Assembly: GCA_028686735.1 (NCBI GenBank)
Contig: JAQUBO010000011.1
Location: 1-43,225 of the forward strand
Origin: Bacteroidales bacterium
GTDB lineage: Bacteria; Bacteroidota; Bacteroidia; Bacteroidales; ML635J-15
DNA length: 43,225 nt
Direction: 5' to 3'
The notes under the pieces are model-generated. The model did not search any database. It worked only from the letters and a program-made list of their open reading frames with translations, and had not been told where the DNA came from. Below are positions 25,815 through 35,798 of the stretch, piece after piece (position 1 is the first letter of the stretch; each line of letters starts with the position of its first letter). The position numbers and the translations under genes are program-made.

Positions 25815-26672
25815 ATGAAAAGGATAATAGTACCAATTGATTTTTCCCAAGAGACTATAAAAGGTCTTGAGTTGGCAATAATTTATGCTAATAAATTTAA
25901 TTCTGATTTACAAATGGTCTTTGTACAGAGCAAAAAGCCTGGAAGATTTCATATTCAGTTAGAAAATCAGTACAATTCTGCAATGGAAGAGTTCGAACGC
26001 ATTCTTAGGAAATATAAAGACAAATTGCACCAAGACTGTAAATTTAACTATATTATCAAGTCAGGTAGAATTCATGAAGAAGTAGCAAATCAAGTTGATG
26101 CATTTGATGACTCTATGATAATTTGCTCAACAGATGGAGAGTCGGGTTTTTCTGATTTTGTTATGGGTAGTAATGCTTACCGTATTGTTCAAGAAACTAA
26201 TAAACCTGTTATTACAGTAACATCAGAAAAGTATATTGGAGATGTTGAAAAAATAGTTTTGCCCTTAGATATAACAAAAGAAACTAGAGAAAAAGTGCCA
26301 ATGGTTGCTAAAATTGCAAAAGCTTTTAATTCCGAAGTTCATATTATTAAGGTTACTAGTTCAACTAACGAGGGGATACACAATAAGCTAAGAATGTATG
26401 CGACGCAAGTGAAAAAATATTTTGACGAAAAAGGTATAAAATATCAATCAAGCCTTTTAGTTGGTGACAATATTACTGAATCAACAATAGAATATGCTGA
26501 AACAATTGATGCAGATTTAATTGCCATAATGACAGAACAAACAACAAATTTGGTAAACTTATTACTTGGTTCTTATGCTCACCAAATGCTTAATACCTCA
26601 CCTATACCTGTTCTTAGTATAACTCCTAAAGGTTTGTTTTTTACTTATGGTGTGAGAACGACTGGAGGTTAA
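25815..26672 (+). CDS. Universal stress protein, tandem UspA domains (copy 2)
   Basis: This 285-residue protein is a paralogue of the preceding gene with the same two-domain layout. It differs at scattered residues (for example ETIKGL for ESIKGL, NLVNLLLGSYAHQ for SLANLLLGTHAYQ) and has a different C-terminal end. An 86-base segment (26358-26443) is identical to 25263-25348 in copy 1, including synonymous sites, while flanking regions differ at many third positions. A strong terminator follows at 26714-26740. The two genes have separate copies of the same promoter region. Confidence 0.92.
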   Translation: MKRIIVPIDFSQETIKGLELAIIYANKFNSDLQMVFVQSKKPGRFHIQLENQYNSAMEEFERILRKYKDKLHQDCKFNYIIKSGRIHEEVANQVDAFDDSMIICSTDGESGFSDFVMGSNAYRIVQETNKPVITVTSEKYIGDVEKIVLPLDITKETREKVPMVAKIAKAFNSEVHIIKVTSSTNEGIHNKLRMYATQVKKYFDEKGIKYQSSLLVGDNITESTIEYAETIDADLIAIMTEQTTNLVNLLLGSYAHQMLNTSPIPVLSITPKGLFFTYGVRTTGG

Positions 26673-26713
26673 GATAAACGAATTGTAAACAATTATTTAT
26701 TTTGTAAATATTT

Positions 26714-26741
26714 GCGACTGGTTTTCCAGTCGCTTTTTTTT
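26714..26741 (+). terminator. Terminator of the second Usp gene
   Basis: A perfect eight-base stem (GCGACTGG with CCAGTCGC) and a TTTT loop are followed by seven or more T. It lies just before the pheT promoter box (TACTTTTG, 26744-26751). Confidence 0.92.
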
Positions 26742-26743
26742 AT

Positions 26744-26751
26744 TACTTTTG
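26744..26751 (+). promoter_or_regulatory. -7 promoter box of pheT
   Basis: TACTTTTG matches TAnnTTTG, 25 bases before the pheT ATG. The -33 region falls inside the upstream terminator stem-loop, so termination and initiation signals overlap. Confidence 0.6.
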
Positions 26752-26776
26752 CATACGATTAATTAAAATTTAACAA

Positions 26777-29206
26777 ATGATTATTTCATACAATTGGCTA
26801 AAGAATTATATCGATATCAATGTAGATGTCGAAACCTTATCAAGGAGTTTAACACAAATAGGACTTGAGGTAAATTCTGTTGAAGAGTTTAATAGTATAA
26901 AAGGTGGTCTTGATGGTTTGGTTACAGGAAAAGTTGTTGAATGCAGCAAACATCCCAATGCAGACAAACTAAGTGTTACAAAGGTTGATATAGGTAATCC
27001 TGAGTTACTTAATATTGTTTGTGGAGCTCCAAATGTTGCAATAAACCAAAAAGTGATTGTTGCAACCGTTGGCACTACTTTATATACAGACGATAGTTCT
27101 TTTAAAATCAAAAAGGCAAAACTTAGAGGAGAACCCTCCGAAGGAATGATTTGTGCAGAAGATGAAATTGGCGTAGGAACATCTCATGATGGAATAATGG
27201 TATTGCCCAATGATACCGAAATAGGAATATCTGCGGCTAAATATTTTAATCTTGAAAAAGATACTATTTTTGAGATAGACCTCACTCCCAACCGTGCCGA
27301 TGCAACTGGACATATTGGTGTTGCTCGAGATTTAGCAGCATTTTTTAGTACAAAGTATAGTATGCCAAGTTTTAATTTTACAGAAAATAAAACTAACAGG
27401 TTTAAAATTGATGTAAAAGTTGAAAACGCAGAAGCTTGCCCAAGATATATGGGAATTTGTTTGGATAATATTAGAATTACAGAATCGCCAGATTGGTTAA
27501 AAGATAAACTTAGAGCAATAGGTTTAAATCCACTTAATAATATAGTAGATATAACAAATTATGTGTTGCACGAAACAGGGCATCCTTTACACGCTTTTGA
27601 TGGAGATAAAATTATTGGAGGTAAAATTATTGTAAAACCTGTTAAAGAAAATACAGAGTTTGTTACACTTGATGGAATTACTAGAAAATTGCGTAATACC
27701 GATTTGATGATTTGCAATACTGAGGCTCCCATGTGTCTAGCTGGAGTTTTTGGAGGAATTGAGGCCGGTATAAACGAAAATACTAAACGCATTTTTATTG
27801 AGAGTGCATATTTTAATCCGGTTTGGGTGCGTAAATCTGCAAAATATCATCAGCTAAGCACTGACTCTTCTTTTAGATTTGAAAGAGGTGCTGACGTAAA
27901 TATGACATCTTATGCATTAAAACGTGCAGCAAGTCTTATCAATGATTTGGGATTTGGAGAAATTGCCTCTGAAATTATTGATGTGTATCCTAATATTATT
28001 AAACCCAAAATTGTTAACTTTAGTTTTAACAGATGTGCAAATTTAATTGGAAAGGATATTGGGAAAGATACAATCTGTCGTATTATAGAATCTCTCGAAA
28101 TGAAAATAATAGACAGAACCGATGATATTCTTAATCTTGAAATCCCGAATTATCGTGTTGATGTAACAAGAGAAGCTGATGTTATTGAAGATGTTTTAAG
28201 AATATATGGCTATAATAATATCGAAATACCAGAAAAAATTGCACTCTCAATCAATAAAGTGCATAAACCCGATAATGAGCGTTTGACAAACATTATATCT
28301 GACATGCTTGTTTCACAAGGTTTTAACGAAATAATGTGTAATTCATTTATTGGTAATAATTATTTTGGGGAGACAAATAAAAATGAAAAACATATTCGAC
28401 TTCATAATCCATTAAGTAAAGAGCTTAGCATAATGCGTCCGTCTTTAGTTTATGGAGGTCTCAAAAGTATCGAATATAATATAAATCGAAAAAATACTGA
28501 CTTAAAGTTTTTTGAATTCGGCCGCACCTATCATTCAGATGATACAATTAAAAATGCTGGAGATATAAATAAATATAGAGAAAATAATCAGTTGGGCATT
28601 TGGATTACTGGACACAAAAACCAATTATCATGGAACACTAAAAGTGCTAAAGCAGATTATTTTTATTTAAAATCTTTTGTTTATAGTGTTTTCAATCAAT
28701 TAGGGCTAAACCTAGATGATTTTGATTTCGATATTATTTCAAATGATGTTTTTACTACTGCTCAAGAGTATAGATATAATAAAAATATACTTTTACAATA
28801 TGGGATTATTTCTTCTAAACTTTTGAAACTAGTAGATATTGAGCAAGAAGTTTTTTATGCCGAAATAAATTGGAGTCTGCTAATTGGATTAACTAAGAAT
28901 GTAAGAATTCAATATATACCAGTATCGAAATATCCTGTTGTTAAAAGAGACTTGGCTTTGCTTATTGATAAACAAGTAACTTATAAGCAACTAGAAGATG
29001 TAGCTGTTAAAAACATTGGCAAATATTTAAAGCAAGTTAATTTATTTGATGTTTATGAAGGTAAAAATATCGAAGCAGGTAAGATCTCTTATGCTTTAAC
29101 ATTTGTTTTAGAGGATAGAGAAAAAACTATGACTGATATTCAAATAGAGAAAATTATGAAACGTCTAATAAAAGCCTACCAAGGAATTGGAGCAAACATA
29201 CGATAA
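26777..29206 (+). CDS. pheT: Phenylalanine-tRNA ligase beta subunit
   Basis: PheT with PheS forms the alpha2-beta2 enzyme that charges tRNA-Phe. The 809-residue protein has all family domains in order: N-terminal motif ISYNWLKNYID, tRNA-binding OB-fold (about 40-150, NIVCGAPN), B3/4 editing domain (about 210-380, ITNYVLHETGHPLHAFD), B5 (about 410-480), the catalytic-like core and the C-terminal anticodon-binding FDX-ACB domain (YIPVSKYPVVKRDLALLID...). Length is normal. pheS is not in the window, so the two subunits are not in one operon here. Confidence 0.97.
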   Translation: MIISYNWLKNYIDINVDVETLSRSLTQIGLEVNSVEEFNSIKGGLDGLVTGKVVECSKHPNADKLSVTKVDIGNPELLNIVCGAPNVAINQKVIVATVGTTLYTDDSSFKIKKAKLRGEPSEGMICAEDEIGVGTSHDGIMVLPNDTEIGISAAKYFNLEKDTIFEIDLTPNRADATGHIGVARDLAAFFSTKYSMPSFNFTENKTNRFKIDVKVENAEACPRYMGICLDNIRITESPDWLKDKLRAIGLNPLNNIVDITNYVLHETGHPLHAFDGDKIIGGKIIVKPVKENTEFVTLDGITRKLRNTDLMICNTEAPMCLAGVFGGIEAGINENTKRIFIESAYFNPVWVRKSAKYHQLSTDSSFRFERGADVNMTSYALKRAASLINDLGFGEIASEIIDVYPNIIKPKIVNFSFNRCANLIGKDIGKDTICRIIESLEMKIIDRTDDILNLEIPNYRVDVTREADVIEDVLRIYGYNNIEIPEKIALSINKVHKPDNERLTNIISDMLVSQGFNEIMCNSFIGNNYFGETNKNEKHIRLHNPLSKELSIMRPSLVYGGLKSIEYNINRKNTDLKFFEFGRTYHSDDTIKNAGDINKYRENNQLGIWITGHKNQLSWNTKSAKADYFYLKSFVYSVFNQLGLNLDDFDFDIISNDVFTTAQEYRYNKNILLQYGIISSKLLKLVDIEQEVFYAEINWSLLIGLTKNVRIQYIPVSKYPVVKRDLALLIDKQVTYKQLEDVAVKNIGKYLKQVNLFDVYEGKNIEAGKISYALTFVLEDREKTMTDIQIEKIMKRLIKAYQGIGANIR

Positions 29207-29212
29207 TATGGT

Positions 29213-30703
29213 TTAATCTATTTGTAAATGCTTATATGTTTCCATTAAAGCCTCTTGGTCGTCTGTAATAATTAGTAGCTTATCTTTTACTTGCAAAATT
29301 GTTTTGCCAGTTGGTACAAGATATTTATCATCTCGTTTTAACAATACAATTAGTGTATTATTTGGTAAAGATAAATCCATTACAAGTTTGCCCTTTGCAA
29401 TCATATTTGCTGTAATTTCTATTTCGGCTGTGGCAGATTTTATATCGTCTGATAATTCGATATCAAATTCGCCAAGCTTTTTAAATTCATTTGGTTTTTC
29501 TGCCAATCCCAGCCAACGTGCGACTATTGGTAGTGATGTACCTTGAAGCAATAAAGAAACTAAAGTACATAAAAAAACAATATTAAAGACTAATCTGGCA
29601 TGAGGCATATTTTCGGAAAGAGCAATAATTGCAAAAATAATTGGCACTGCCCCTCTTAATCCTACCCACGAAATATAAGTTTTATCTTTAAATTTTAATT
29701 TACGAAAAAGAAGTAAACCAATAAAAACTACAAGCGGCCGCGTAATAAATATCATGGCAAAACTAATTACTAACCCAGGAATAATAATAGGTATAAGTTC
29801 ATGGGGATTTACAAGCAATCCTAAAGTCAAAAACATTAATAACTGACTCAACCATGCCAACCCATCAAAAAAGTTTAAGGAAGAGCGTTTATGTACAAAT
29901 TTTGAGTTTCCAATAACTAAACCACTAATATAAACAGCTAAAAAGCTATTGCCTTTAACAAAATATGTAAATGAAAATATGAAAATACAAAAAGTTAGCA
30001 GTAAAATTGGATATAATGAGTCGTTGCCAATTTTAATTCGGTTAATTATGTACACCGAAACTTTGCCAAGAGTAAATCCAACCAATACACCAACAATTAG
30101 TTGTATTAATAATTGATAACTTACAGTCCAAAAATCTGGCATAGCATCACTTTTAATAATTCCAATTAATGTAATTACAAGTATATATGCCATTGGGTCG
30201 TTACTACCACTTTCTAATTCAAGCATTGGTCTAAGATTATTTTTTAGATGCAATCCTTTTGAACGAAGTATAGAAAAAACTGAAGCGGAGTCGGTTGAAG
30301 ACATTGTTGCAGCTAATAATAAAGATGTTAAAAAACCTATTCCGGCCGACTCCATTGTCATTCCAAGGATCCACCAAACAAGTATCCCATTTAAGATTGC
30401 TGTTAAAAGTACACCAAGTGTTGCTAAAACAACTCCTTGGGCGATAACTGGTCGTATTTCGTTAATTTTTGTATCCATCCCTCCCGAAAAAAGGATGATA
30501 CATAATGCTATTGTACCTACTGTTTCGGCAAATTGAATATTCTCAAATTGGATACCTATTCCATCGCTTCCAAACAACATACCCACCGATAAAAATAGTA
30601 ACAATGCTGGTACACCAAACTTAGAACTAGCTTTACCTGCTAAAATACTAAAAAAGAAAAGAAATGATATAACTATTAAAATTATTTCAAGTTGAATATT
30701 CAT
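29213..30703 (-). CDS. K+/H+ antiporter, CPA1 NhaP2/CvrA type
   Basis: The 496-residue protein has about 12 membrane segments, the SSTDSASVFSIL and LESGSNDPMAYIL motifs with the conserved aspartates of CPA-type exchangers, and a cytoplasmic C-terminal TrkA_C-like domain (about 410-496, KGKLVMDLSLPNNTLIVLLKRDDKYLVPTGKT) that in relatives binds nucleotides or ions. The fold points to K+/H+ exchange in the NhaP2 group; substrate is by homology. It converges with pheT, the two stops being six bases apart. A TAATTTTG box (30726-30733) lies about 22 bases before the ATG. Confidence 0.92.
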   Translation of the reverse strand: MNIQLEIILIVISFLFFFSILAGKASSKFGVPALLLFLSVGMLFGSDGIGIQFENIQFAETVGTIALCIILFSGGMDTKINEIRPVIAQGVVLATLGVLLTAILNGILVWWILGMTMESAGIGFLTSLLLAATMSSTDSASVFSILRSKGLHLKNNLRPMLELESGSNDPMAYILVITLIGIIKSDAMPDFWTVSYQLLIQLIVGVLVGFTLGKVSVYIINRIKIGNDSLYPILLLTFCIFIFSFTYFVKGNSFLAVYISGLVIGNSKFVHKRSSLNFFDGLAWLSQLLMFLTLGLLVNPHELIPIIIPGLVISFAMIFITRPLVVFIGLLLFRKLKFKDKTYISWVGLRGAVPIIFAIIALSENMPHARLVFNIVFLCTLVSLLLQGTSLPIVARWLGLAEKPNEFKKLGEFDIELSDDIKSATAEIEITANMIAKGKLVMDLSLPNNTLIVLLKRDDKYLVPTGKTILQVKDKLLIITDDQEALMETYKHLQID

Positions 30704-30922
30704 GTTTTATTGACTGTGTTTTTGACAAAATTAAGAATTTATGATGAATAAATTACAAAAAATGATTTAGTTTTAATAATACCTTATGTTAAAATCATTT
30801 CTTGTATAAATTATATCATCTGTATTAAAGACTGTGATAATATTTATTATTAGCTGCTCTGCGATACATTGAAAGATATCAAACTGTAGAAAAAGATAAT
30901 TATTGACAGGTACTAAGTATCT

Positions 30923-31174
30923 TAGCCCGCTTTATTCATGCGATTAGCTTTGTGTAGATACAAGGCGCCTAACTTTGCAGTTATACAAATGTATTTACTC
31001 CCTTTGGTCGTGAGCTAAAGGTTCAATAAGTTAGCAACGCAGTAGATGCACAAAGACAATCGCAAGCAGCACCAAAATTTGGGTACATTAATGACTTTTG
31101 ATAAACAATATAAATGTTTGACAATCTGACATTTACTTATATATTTTACAAAAAGCGGTGAATAATGCGGGTTA
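30923..31174 (+). mobile_element. MITE-like element, copy B
   Basis: The 252-bp non-coding segment has terminal inverted repeats TAGCCCGCTTTATTCA (left) and, in reverse, TAACCCGCATTATTCA (right), 14 of 16 identical. Its left half aligns with the minus-strand right half of the segment at 19411-19706, while the remaining halves differ. It occupies most of the 520-base gap between the antiporter start and the end of a lipoprotein gene; the rest of that gap holds nothing I recognise. Confidence 0.65.
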
Positions 31175-31220
31175 GGCAATATTTTAGTCATAACTGCAAG
31201 TAATAGTACTATCTAAACTA

Positions 31221-32246
31221 TTAATACCACCCCTGATAATATTGATTATATCTGTTAGCAAAACCGAGGTTTTTGGTGTAAACTCCTCTACTAATTGAAT
31301 CTAACGTTCTCTTTCCCAAAGGCTTAGAAATAGAAGTATTATATCTTGATGCAAAAAGCCCATAACCACCTTCTAAATTTGTAAAAGACGGTTTTTCTTG
31401 TACTATTCCTTGCGAAGGAGATGTTACATCCATATATGTTGAGTAATTTTCATCAGCAGCAGCTAAATTAAAAACAATACTATTTGGCATTTTAACTAAT
31501 CTTGTAGTGTCTCCTGCAGGCGGAATATTTGCGAGTAAAAGATTATAAAATGCAGAAACACTAAATTTCCCATTAACTTCAGTGGAGCCTTCGGTTTGTC
31601 TGTATTCTTTTGCTTGCGGCCAATTTATACTTATCATTTGACCTACAGTATCATCATCAATAACATTTAAATAATTAAAAGTAATCGACATTTGAAATAT
31701 TTTACCATTTAATCCATTAAAATACGTATAAGGGAAATCTCCATCATAATTAACCACATCAATGCTTTTGACATAAGCATTTGGGATTCTAATACGAACT
31801 CCATCAATTAAGTAGGTTTCACCAATAATAGTATGTTGTTTATTATTGATATCAACCTCAAGTTGGTATTTAGCTTCGGGGTCAAGAATAGGGTTTCCTA
31901 TCCAAATAGTATTTTTATCATTTGCAAAATATCCACTAGGTTTTGTAATAGTATCCACAGGATTAAAAGTCCATGATTTTGTTGTATAATTATTTTTAAT
32001 TTCATGAAGCTTAACAACTACATTTTCATAAAAAAGCGAATCGCTTACTTGTGCCATTTGCGAAGCTGGGACAGGTCCTAAAAATGCTTTGTTTACTTTA
32101 ACATATTGAAATTCAGAGGAGTGGTCTAAAACGCAATAAACTATTGGAATATCGCTTGCTTCTCCTGTAACATCAACATCTGTACTGCAAGCCGTAAGGC
32201 TAAAAATAAAAATTAAAAAGAGTATTAGTATTTTATTGTAATTCAT
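31221..32246 (-). CDS. Secreted lipoprotein, DUF4249-like
   Basis: The 341-residue protein begins with a lipoprotein signal whose lipobox is L-T-A-C at residues 17-20 (C20 acylated), so it should be anchored in a membrane, probably the outer one. The rest is beta-rich, with the sequence [15 protein letters not shown] near the N-terminus and a late [16 protein letters not shown] segment. This layout resembles DUF4249-type lipoproteins of Bacteroidetes, but the assignment is tentative. It is divergent from panB, with ten bases between its start and the panB promoter area. Function unknown. Confidence 0.72.
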   Translation of the reverse strand: MNYNKILILFLIFIFSLTACSTDVDVTGEASDIPIVYCVLDHSSEFQYVKVNKAFLGPVPASQMAQVSDSLFYENVVVKLHEIKNNYTTKSWTFNPVDTITKPSGYFANDKNTIWIGNPILDPEAKYQLEVDINNKQHTIIGETYLIDGVRIRIPNAYVKSIDVVNYDGDFPYTYFNGLNGKIFQMSITFNYLNVIDDDTVGQMISINWPQAKEYRQTEGSTEVNGKFSVSAFYNLLLANIPPAGDTTRLVKMPNSIVFNLAAADENYSTYMDVTSPSQGIVQEKPSFTNLEGGYGLFASRYNTSISKPLGKRTLDSISRGVYTKNLGFANRYNQYYQGWY

Positions 32247-32251
32247 CTTAT

Positions 32252-32259
32252 TATCTTTG
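32252..32259 (+). promoter_or_regulatory. -7 promoter box of panB
   Basis: TATCTTTG matches TAnnTTTG. It lies upstream of ATG codons at 32269 and 32311, and a TTG at 32257 overlaps it and so should not be used. Confidence 0.6.
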
Positions 32260-32310
32260 CATTTTGAAATGTCAAAAATAGTAAAATTATTTCAATTAAA
32301 ACAAAATAAA

Positions 32311-33123
32311 ATGTCAATACATCAAGAAATTAAAAAAGTAACTACCCATGTACTTCAAGAAATGAAACGCAATAAGCAAAAGATTGCCATGTTAACTGCC
32401 TACGATTATAGTATGGCTAAAATAATTGACAGTACTGGTATTGATATATTGTTAGTTGGCGATTCTGCATCAAATGTTATGGCTGGATTTGATTCTACCC
32501 TGCCAATTACATTGGATCAAATGATATATCATGCTGCTGGAGTAGTTAGAGGCGTAAACCGTGCTTTAGTTGTTGTCGATTTACCTTTTGGTACTTATCA
32601 AAGTAATTCAAAACTGGCTCTGTCATCTGCTATAAGAATTATGAAAGAAACTGGTGCAGGGGCTGTTAAAATTGAAGGTGGTGAAGAAATAGAAGATTCT
32701 ATTAACCGAATTCTAACAGCTGGTATTCCTGTTATGGGGCATTTAGGACTTACTCCGCAGAGTATTCATAAATTTGGAACCTACGTAGTGAGAGCTCGTG
32801 AAGAGGAAGAAGCTGCTAAACTTATTTCGGATGCACATATTCTTGAAGATTTAGGCTGTTTTGCAATTGTTTTAGAAAAGGTGCCAGCAAGCCTTGCAAC
32901 ACAAGTTGCTAACGAAATTAAAATCCCAATAATCGGAATTGGTGCGGGCAATGTTGACGGGCAGGTCCTAGTTTTGCACGATATGTTAGGAATTACGCAA
33001 GAGTTTTCTCCGAGATTTCTTAGACGATATGCCGATCTTGATAAAATTATTAATGATGCAGTTGGGAATTATATAAATGATGTTAAATCAGGTAACTTTC
33101 CAAACGAAAAAGAACAATACTAA
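32311..33123 (+). CDS. panB: 3-methyl-2-oxobutanoate hydroxymethyltransferase
   Basis: PanB makes ketopantoate from 2-oxoisovalerate with 5,10-methylenetetrahydrofolate, the first step of pantothenate synthesis. The sequence shows the [15 protein letters not shown]-terminus, [25 protein letters not shown], the VKIEGG motif, [14 protein letters not shown] and the PIIGIGAG segment with metal and substrate residues. I start at the ATG at 32311 (270 residues, M-S-I-H-Q-E), the usual Bacteroidetes beginning; in-frame ATG 32269 and TTG 32257 would add 14-18 residues of no known homology. The next gene follows after eight bases. Confidence 0.95.
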   Translation: MSIHQEIKKVTTHVLQEMKRNKQKIAMLTAYDYSMAKIIDSTGIDILLVGDSASNVMAGFDSTLPITLDQMIYHAAGVVRGVNRALVVVDLPFGTYQSNSKLALSSAIRIMKETGAGAVKIEGGEEIEDSINRILTAGIPVMGHLGLTPQSIHKFGTYVVRAREEEEAAKLISDAHILEDLGCFAIVLEKVPASLATQVANEIKIPIIGIGAGNVDGQVLVLHDMLGITQEFSPRFLRRYADLDKIINDAVGNYINDVKSGNFPNEKEQY

Positions 33124-33131
33124 AAATAATT

Positions 33132-33806
33132 ATGTTGGTTGATGCAGACATACTTTATGAAGATAATCATCTAATAGCTGTTAATAAAAAAGCAAAACAG
33201 ATTGTACAAGGAGACAAAACTGGCGATATTCCCCTCTCCGATTTAGTGAAAAAATATATTAAAAAAAAATACCACAAACCTGGAGATGTTTATATTGGAG
33301 TACCTCATAGATTAGATCGACCTGTTAGCGGAGTGATAATATTTGCAAAGACAAGTAAAGCTTTAACAAGACTAAACGAATTATTTAAAAATAAGACTGT
33401 TACAAAGAAGTATTATGCAATTGTTGCAACTTGTCCACCAAAAACAGAAGACAGCCTTAACGGATATATTTATCGAAATACAAAACAGAACAAATCTTAT
33501 GTAAAAACAAGAAATGACGCAGAAACTAAATTTGCAAGTTTGTCATATAAATTAATAAATAAATCTAATAAATTCTTTTTACTTGAAATTAATTTGCACA
33601 CAGGTCGTCATCATCAAATTAGATGTCAACTTGCCGATATTGGCTGCCCGATTAGAGGCGATTTAAAATATGGCTATTTACATGCTAACAAAAATCTAGG
33701 AATTAATCTTCATGCAATCGAATTGAGTTTTATTCATCCAGTAAAAAAGGAATTAATTACTATAACCGCTCCTTTGCCTGAGGAGAATATTTGGAAAGTG
33801 TTTTGA
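33132..33806 (+). CDS. RluA-family RNA pseudouridine synthase
   Basis: The 224-residue enzyme converts uridine to pseudouridine in an RNA target that cannot be told from sequence. It has the catalytic PHRLDRPVSGV motif (D62), the KTVTKKYYAIV segment, LEINLHTGRHHQIRCQLA and the late LHAIELSFIHP motif of the RluA/RsuA class. It lacks an S4 domain. Length is at the short end of the RluA family. It starts eight bases after panB, so the two form an operon, although their functions are unrelated. Confidence 0.9.
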   Translation: MLVDADILYEDNHLIAVNKKAKQIVQGDKTGDIPLSDLVKKYIKKKYHKPGDVYIGVPHRLDRPVSGVIIFAKTSKALTRLNELFKNKTVTKKYYAIVATCPPKTEDSLNGYIYRNTKQNKSYVKTRNDAETKFASLSYKLINKSNKFFLLEINLHTGRHHQIRCQLADIGCPIRGDLKYGYLHANKNLGINLHAIELSFIHPVKKELITITAPLPEENIWKVF

Positions 33807-34132
33807 TTTATGTAAATTTCAAAATCAACACGCCATTTGTGATTACTAAAAAAAGAGGTAAACTTTCGCTTAACCCTTTAAAACTAGCATTTTAAAAAAC
33901 TTAAGTCGTCTCCGCTCGTTCGAGTTTGTAAGCAGAGTGAAAGAAGACTTTCAGGTATCGGTACAACTGCCTACCTTGCCAGTTTTACTATATTTCTTCA
34001 TTTCATTAAATTTTATAGCCATGACTTTTGCTCAACTCGGCATAATTCAAGCAAGCTCGACACTCTCGTTTTTCGCAAAAATTCGACCACCATGCTTCGA
34101 CCTCGCTCAGCACGATCAGGCGGTATTATAAA
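33807..34132. other. Intergenic region with dispersed repeat segments
   Basis: No gene is supported. Two segments recur elsewhere in the window. Bases 33847-33900 (AAAGAGGTAAACTTTCGCTTA...) match 37475-37530, and 33901-33930 (TTAAGTCGTCTCCGCTCGTT...) match 36493-36522. A further stretch at 34097-34123 (CTTCGACCTCGCTCAGCACG) resembles repeats I have seen between genes in other Bacteroidetes. A frame across this region is not coding. Confidence 0.55.
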
Positions 34133-34160
34133 AACACCCTGTTCTGCGGAACAGGGTGTT
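34133..34160 (-). terminator. Terminator of the broken FISUMP gene
   Basis: A perfect 12-base stem (AACACCCTGTTC with GAACAGGGTGTT) closes the loop TGCG. On the minus strand a T-run follows. It lies 33 bases after the stop of the FISUMP-domain gene. Confidence 0.93.
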
Positions 34161-34192
34161 TAAGTGTCAAAGTGTCAGAATAAATCAAATTA

Positions 34193-35786
34193 TCAATCCA
34201 TAATGCAACGAACAGAAAAGCCGACTGCACGGCCGTCGTTGCCTATGAAGGCATCGCCACTGTCGAAGCCCAGGTAGATGGCGTGGGTACTAACTACCGT
34301 ACTCGACCAGTAGAGTCCGATGGAACCTACAAAGTCGAGCGAACCATCGCTGTATTTGCGTAAGCCTGCCACAGGCAATTTAAGCGGCGAGGCAAATGCA
34401 CCAGCTGCATTATTGTTGCTCCAACTTGTATGTTCGGCTTCCCACTCTACTTCTGTGGGTAATCGGTAACCACTTGGACATAGGTTGTTAGTGCCACTTA
34501 CACCCTGCCATAAATTGTCGTTTTTTGGACTACGCCAGTCGTATGGGCACTACCGTTTGTAATAAAATCGCCATGTCCAGGGGTGTTGCTATTGCTTAAT
34601 ATTGCAGTTGTGCCAGATGTTCTAATTTGATGCCCGTCGGCAGCACGCCCCCATTGGTACAGGTCGCCGTAAGCTGCGACATCTGTGCTGTTTATTGCAA
34701 ACTGTGAAGCACCAAGATTACGGTCCATCCATAGCTTACTGGTGGTTGGGTTGCTTACATTTAGTGTTGGAGGCGTGCCGCATGTCCACGTTGGTACACC
34801 GCTTACAAAGGTTAATACCTGTCCTTCGTTACCCGCAGCCACGGTAATCCATGCAGTACCATCCCAATATTGCATTTCGCCAGTTTGTGTGCCTTGTGGT
34901 ACACTGGGGTCGGTTTCTGTATAACTATCAAGTTTGTTATCCCACTCGCTACCGATACATTAAAGATTGGGTCGGTTTCACTGCTTAGAAATCCGCTTAC
35001 ATCAGGAATTTCGCTACGAACTTGTGTCGTAGAATCGCTCAATGCAGTTTTGGTTGCCAATGAACTTAGGTCTTGGTCGCCTGTGTTAGTTCCTGACAAA
35101 TTACCCAAATTGGTAATGTCGGTAGCGGTGATGTTAACTGCCTGACTTGCTCCGTAAACTGGGTCGGTTTCAGAGTTTAAAAATCCGCTTACATCGGGAA
35201 TTTCACTACGAACTAGTGCTGTGGAATCGCCCAATGCGGTTTTGGTTGCCAAGGTGCTTAGATCTTGGTCGCCTGTGTTGGTTCCTGAAAGATTACCCAA
35301 ATTGGTAATATCGGTAGCTGTAATATTAGCTGCCTGACTACTTGTAAAAGTCGGGTCGCTTTCGGTAATTGCTCCTGTTACTGTTTCAGCTGTTTTGGCA
35401 TGCAATGCATAAGGTACACTCAACAACTGGCTAGTGCCGGTAATGCTGTAACTTGTTCCGCCTGTTGGGTCGGTTTCAGTTTTAATAAAATAAGATCCGT
35501 TTGTCCAGTCGATGGTGGTAAATGTACCATTGACTACTGTTCCGTCTCCAATTTCAATACTTACTAATCCATTGGCATTGGTGCTTGGTTCTTGTGTTTC
35601 TACATAAACTGCCGTACCGCTTGCAGAGCCTTGCAAAATGCTAATTTGCATTTCTACGGTTTGGTTTGTTACAAGATTATTACTTGCATCTCTTATAACT
35701 GCCTGATAGCTCATTTTTTCGGGTGTTTGAGCAAACACACTTGCCGTTAATAATACGGCTACTACAATTGTAAATATTTTTTTCAT
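34193..35786 (-). pseudogene. FISUMP-domain surface protein, two frameshifts
   Basis: The gene would encode about 531 residues but is split over three frames. Part one (from the ATG at 35786) has a signal peptide and two 64-residue tandem repeats (SETDPxY...ITATDITNLGNLSGTNTGDQDL), as in tail-fibre-like proteins. At about 34932 the frame moves by one base and continues as LDSYTETDPSVPQG...EMQYWDGTAWITV with the FISUMP core LWMDRNLGAS. At about 34540-34545 a second one-base shift leads to DWRSPKNDNLWQGVSGTNNLCPSGYRLP... and the end at 34193. Both shifts are single-base losses in the sequence given. A Shine-Dalgarno AAGGAG (35795-35800) precedes the ATG. True decay or sequencing error cannot be separated here. 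Confidence 0.88.
34969..35352 (-). repeat. Two 192-bp tandem repeats in the FISUMP gene
   Basis: The units 34969-35160 and 35161-35352 encode 64 residues each and are alike along their whole length, with scattered substitutions. A third, partial start follows at 35353. Each ends in the S-E-T-D-P motif. Confidence 0.85.
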
Positions 35787-35798
35787 AGTTTATTCTCC

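Noticed and set aside
33937-34131. 64-codon plus-strand frame
   Set aside because: It crosses intergenic repeats and ends in a repeat-like string; no support as a gene.
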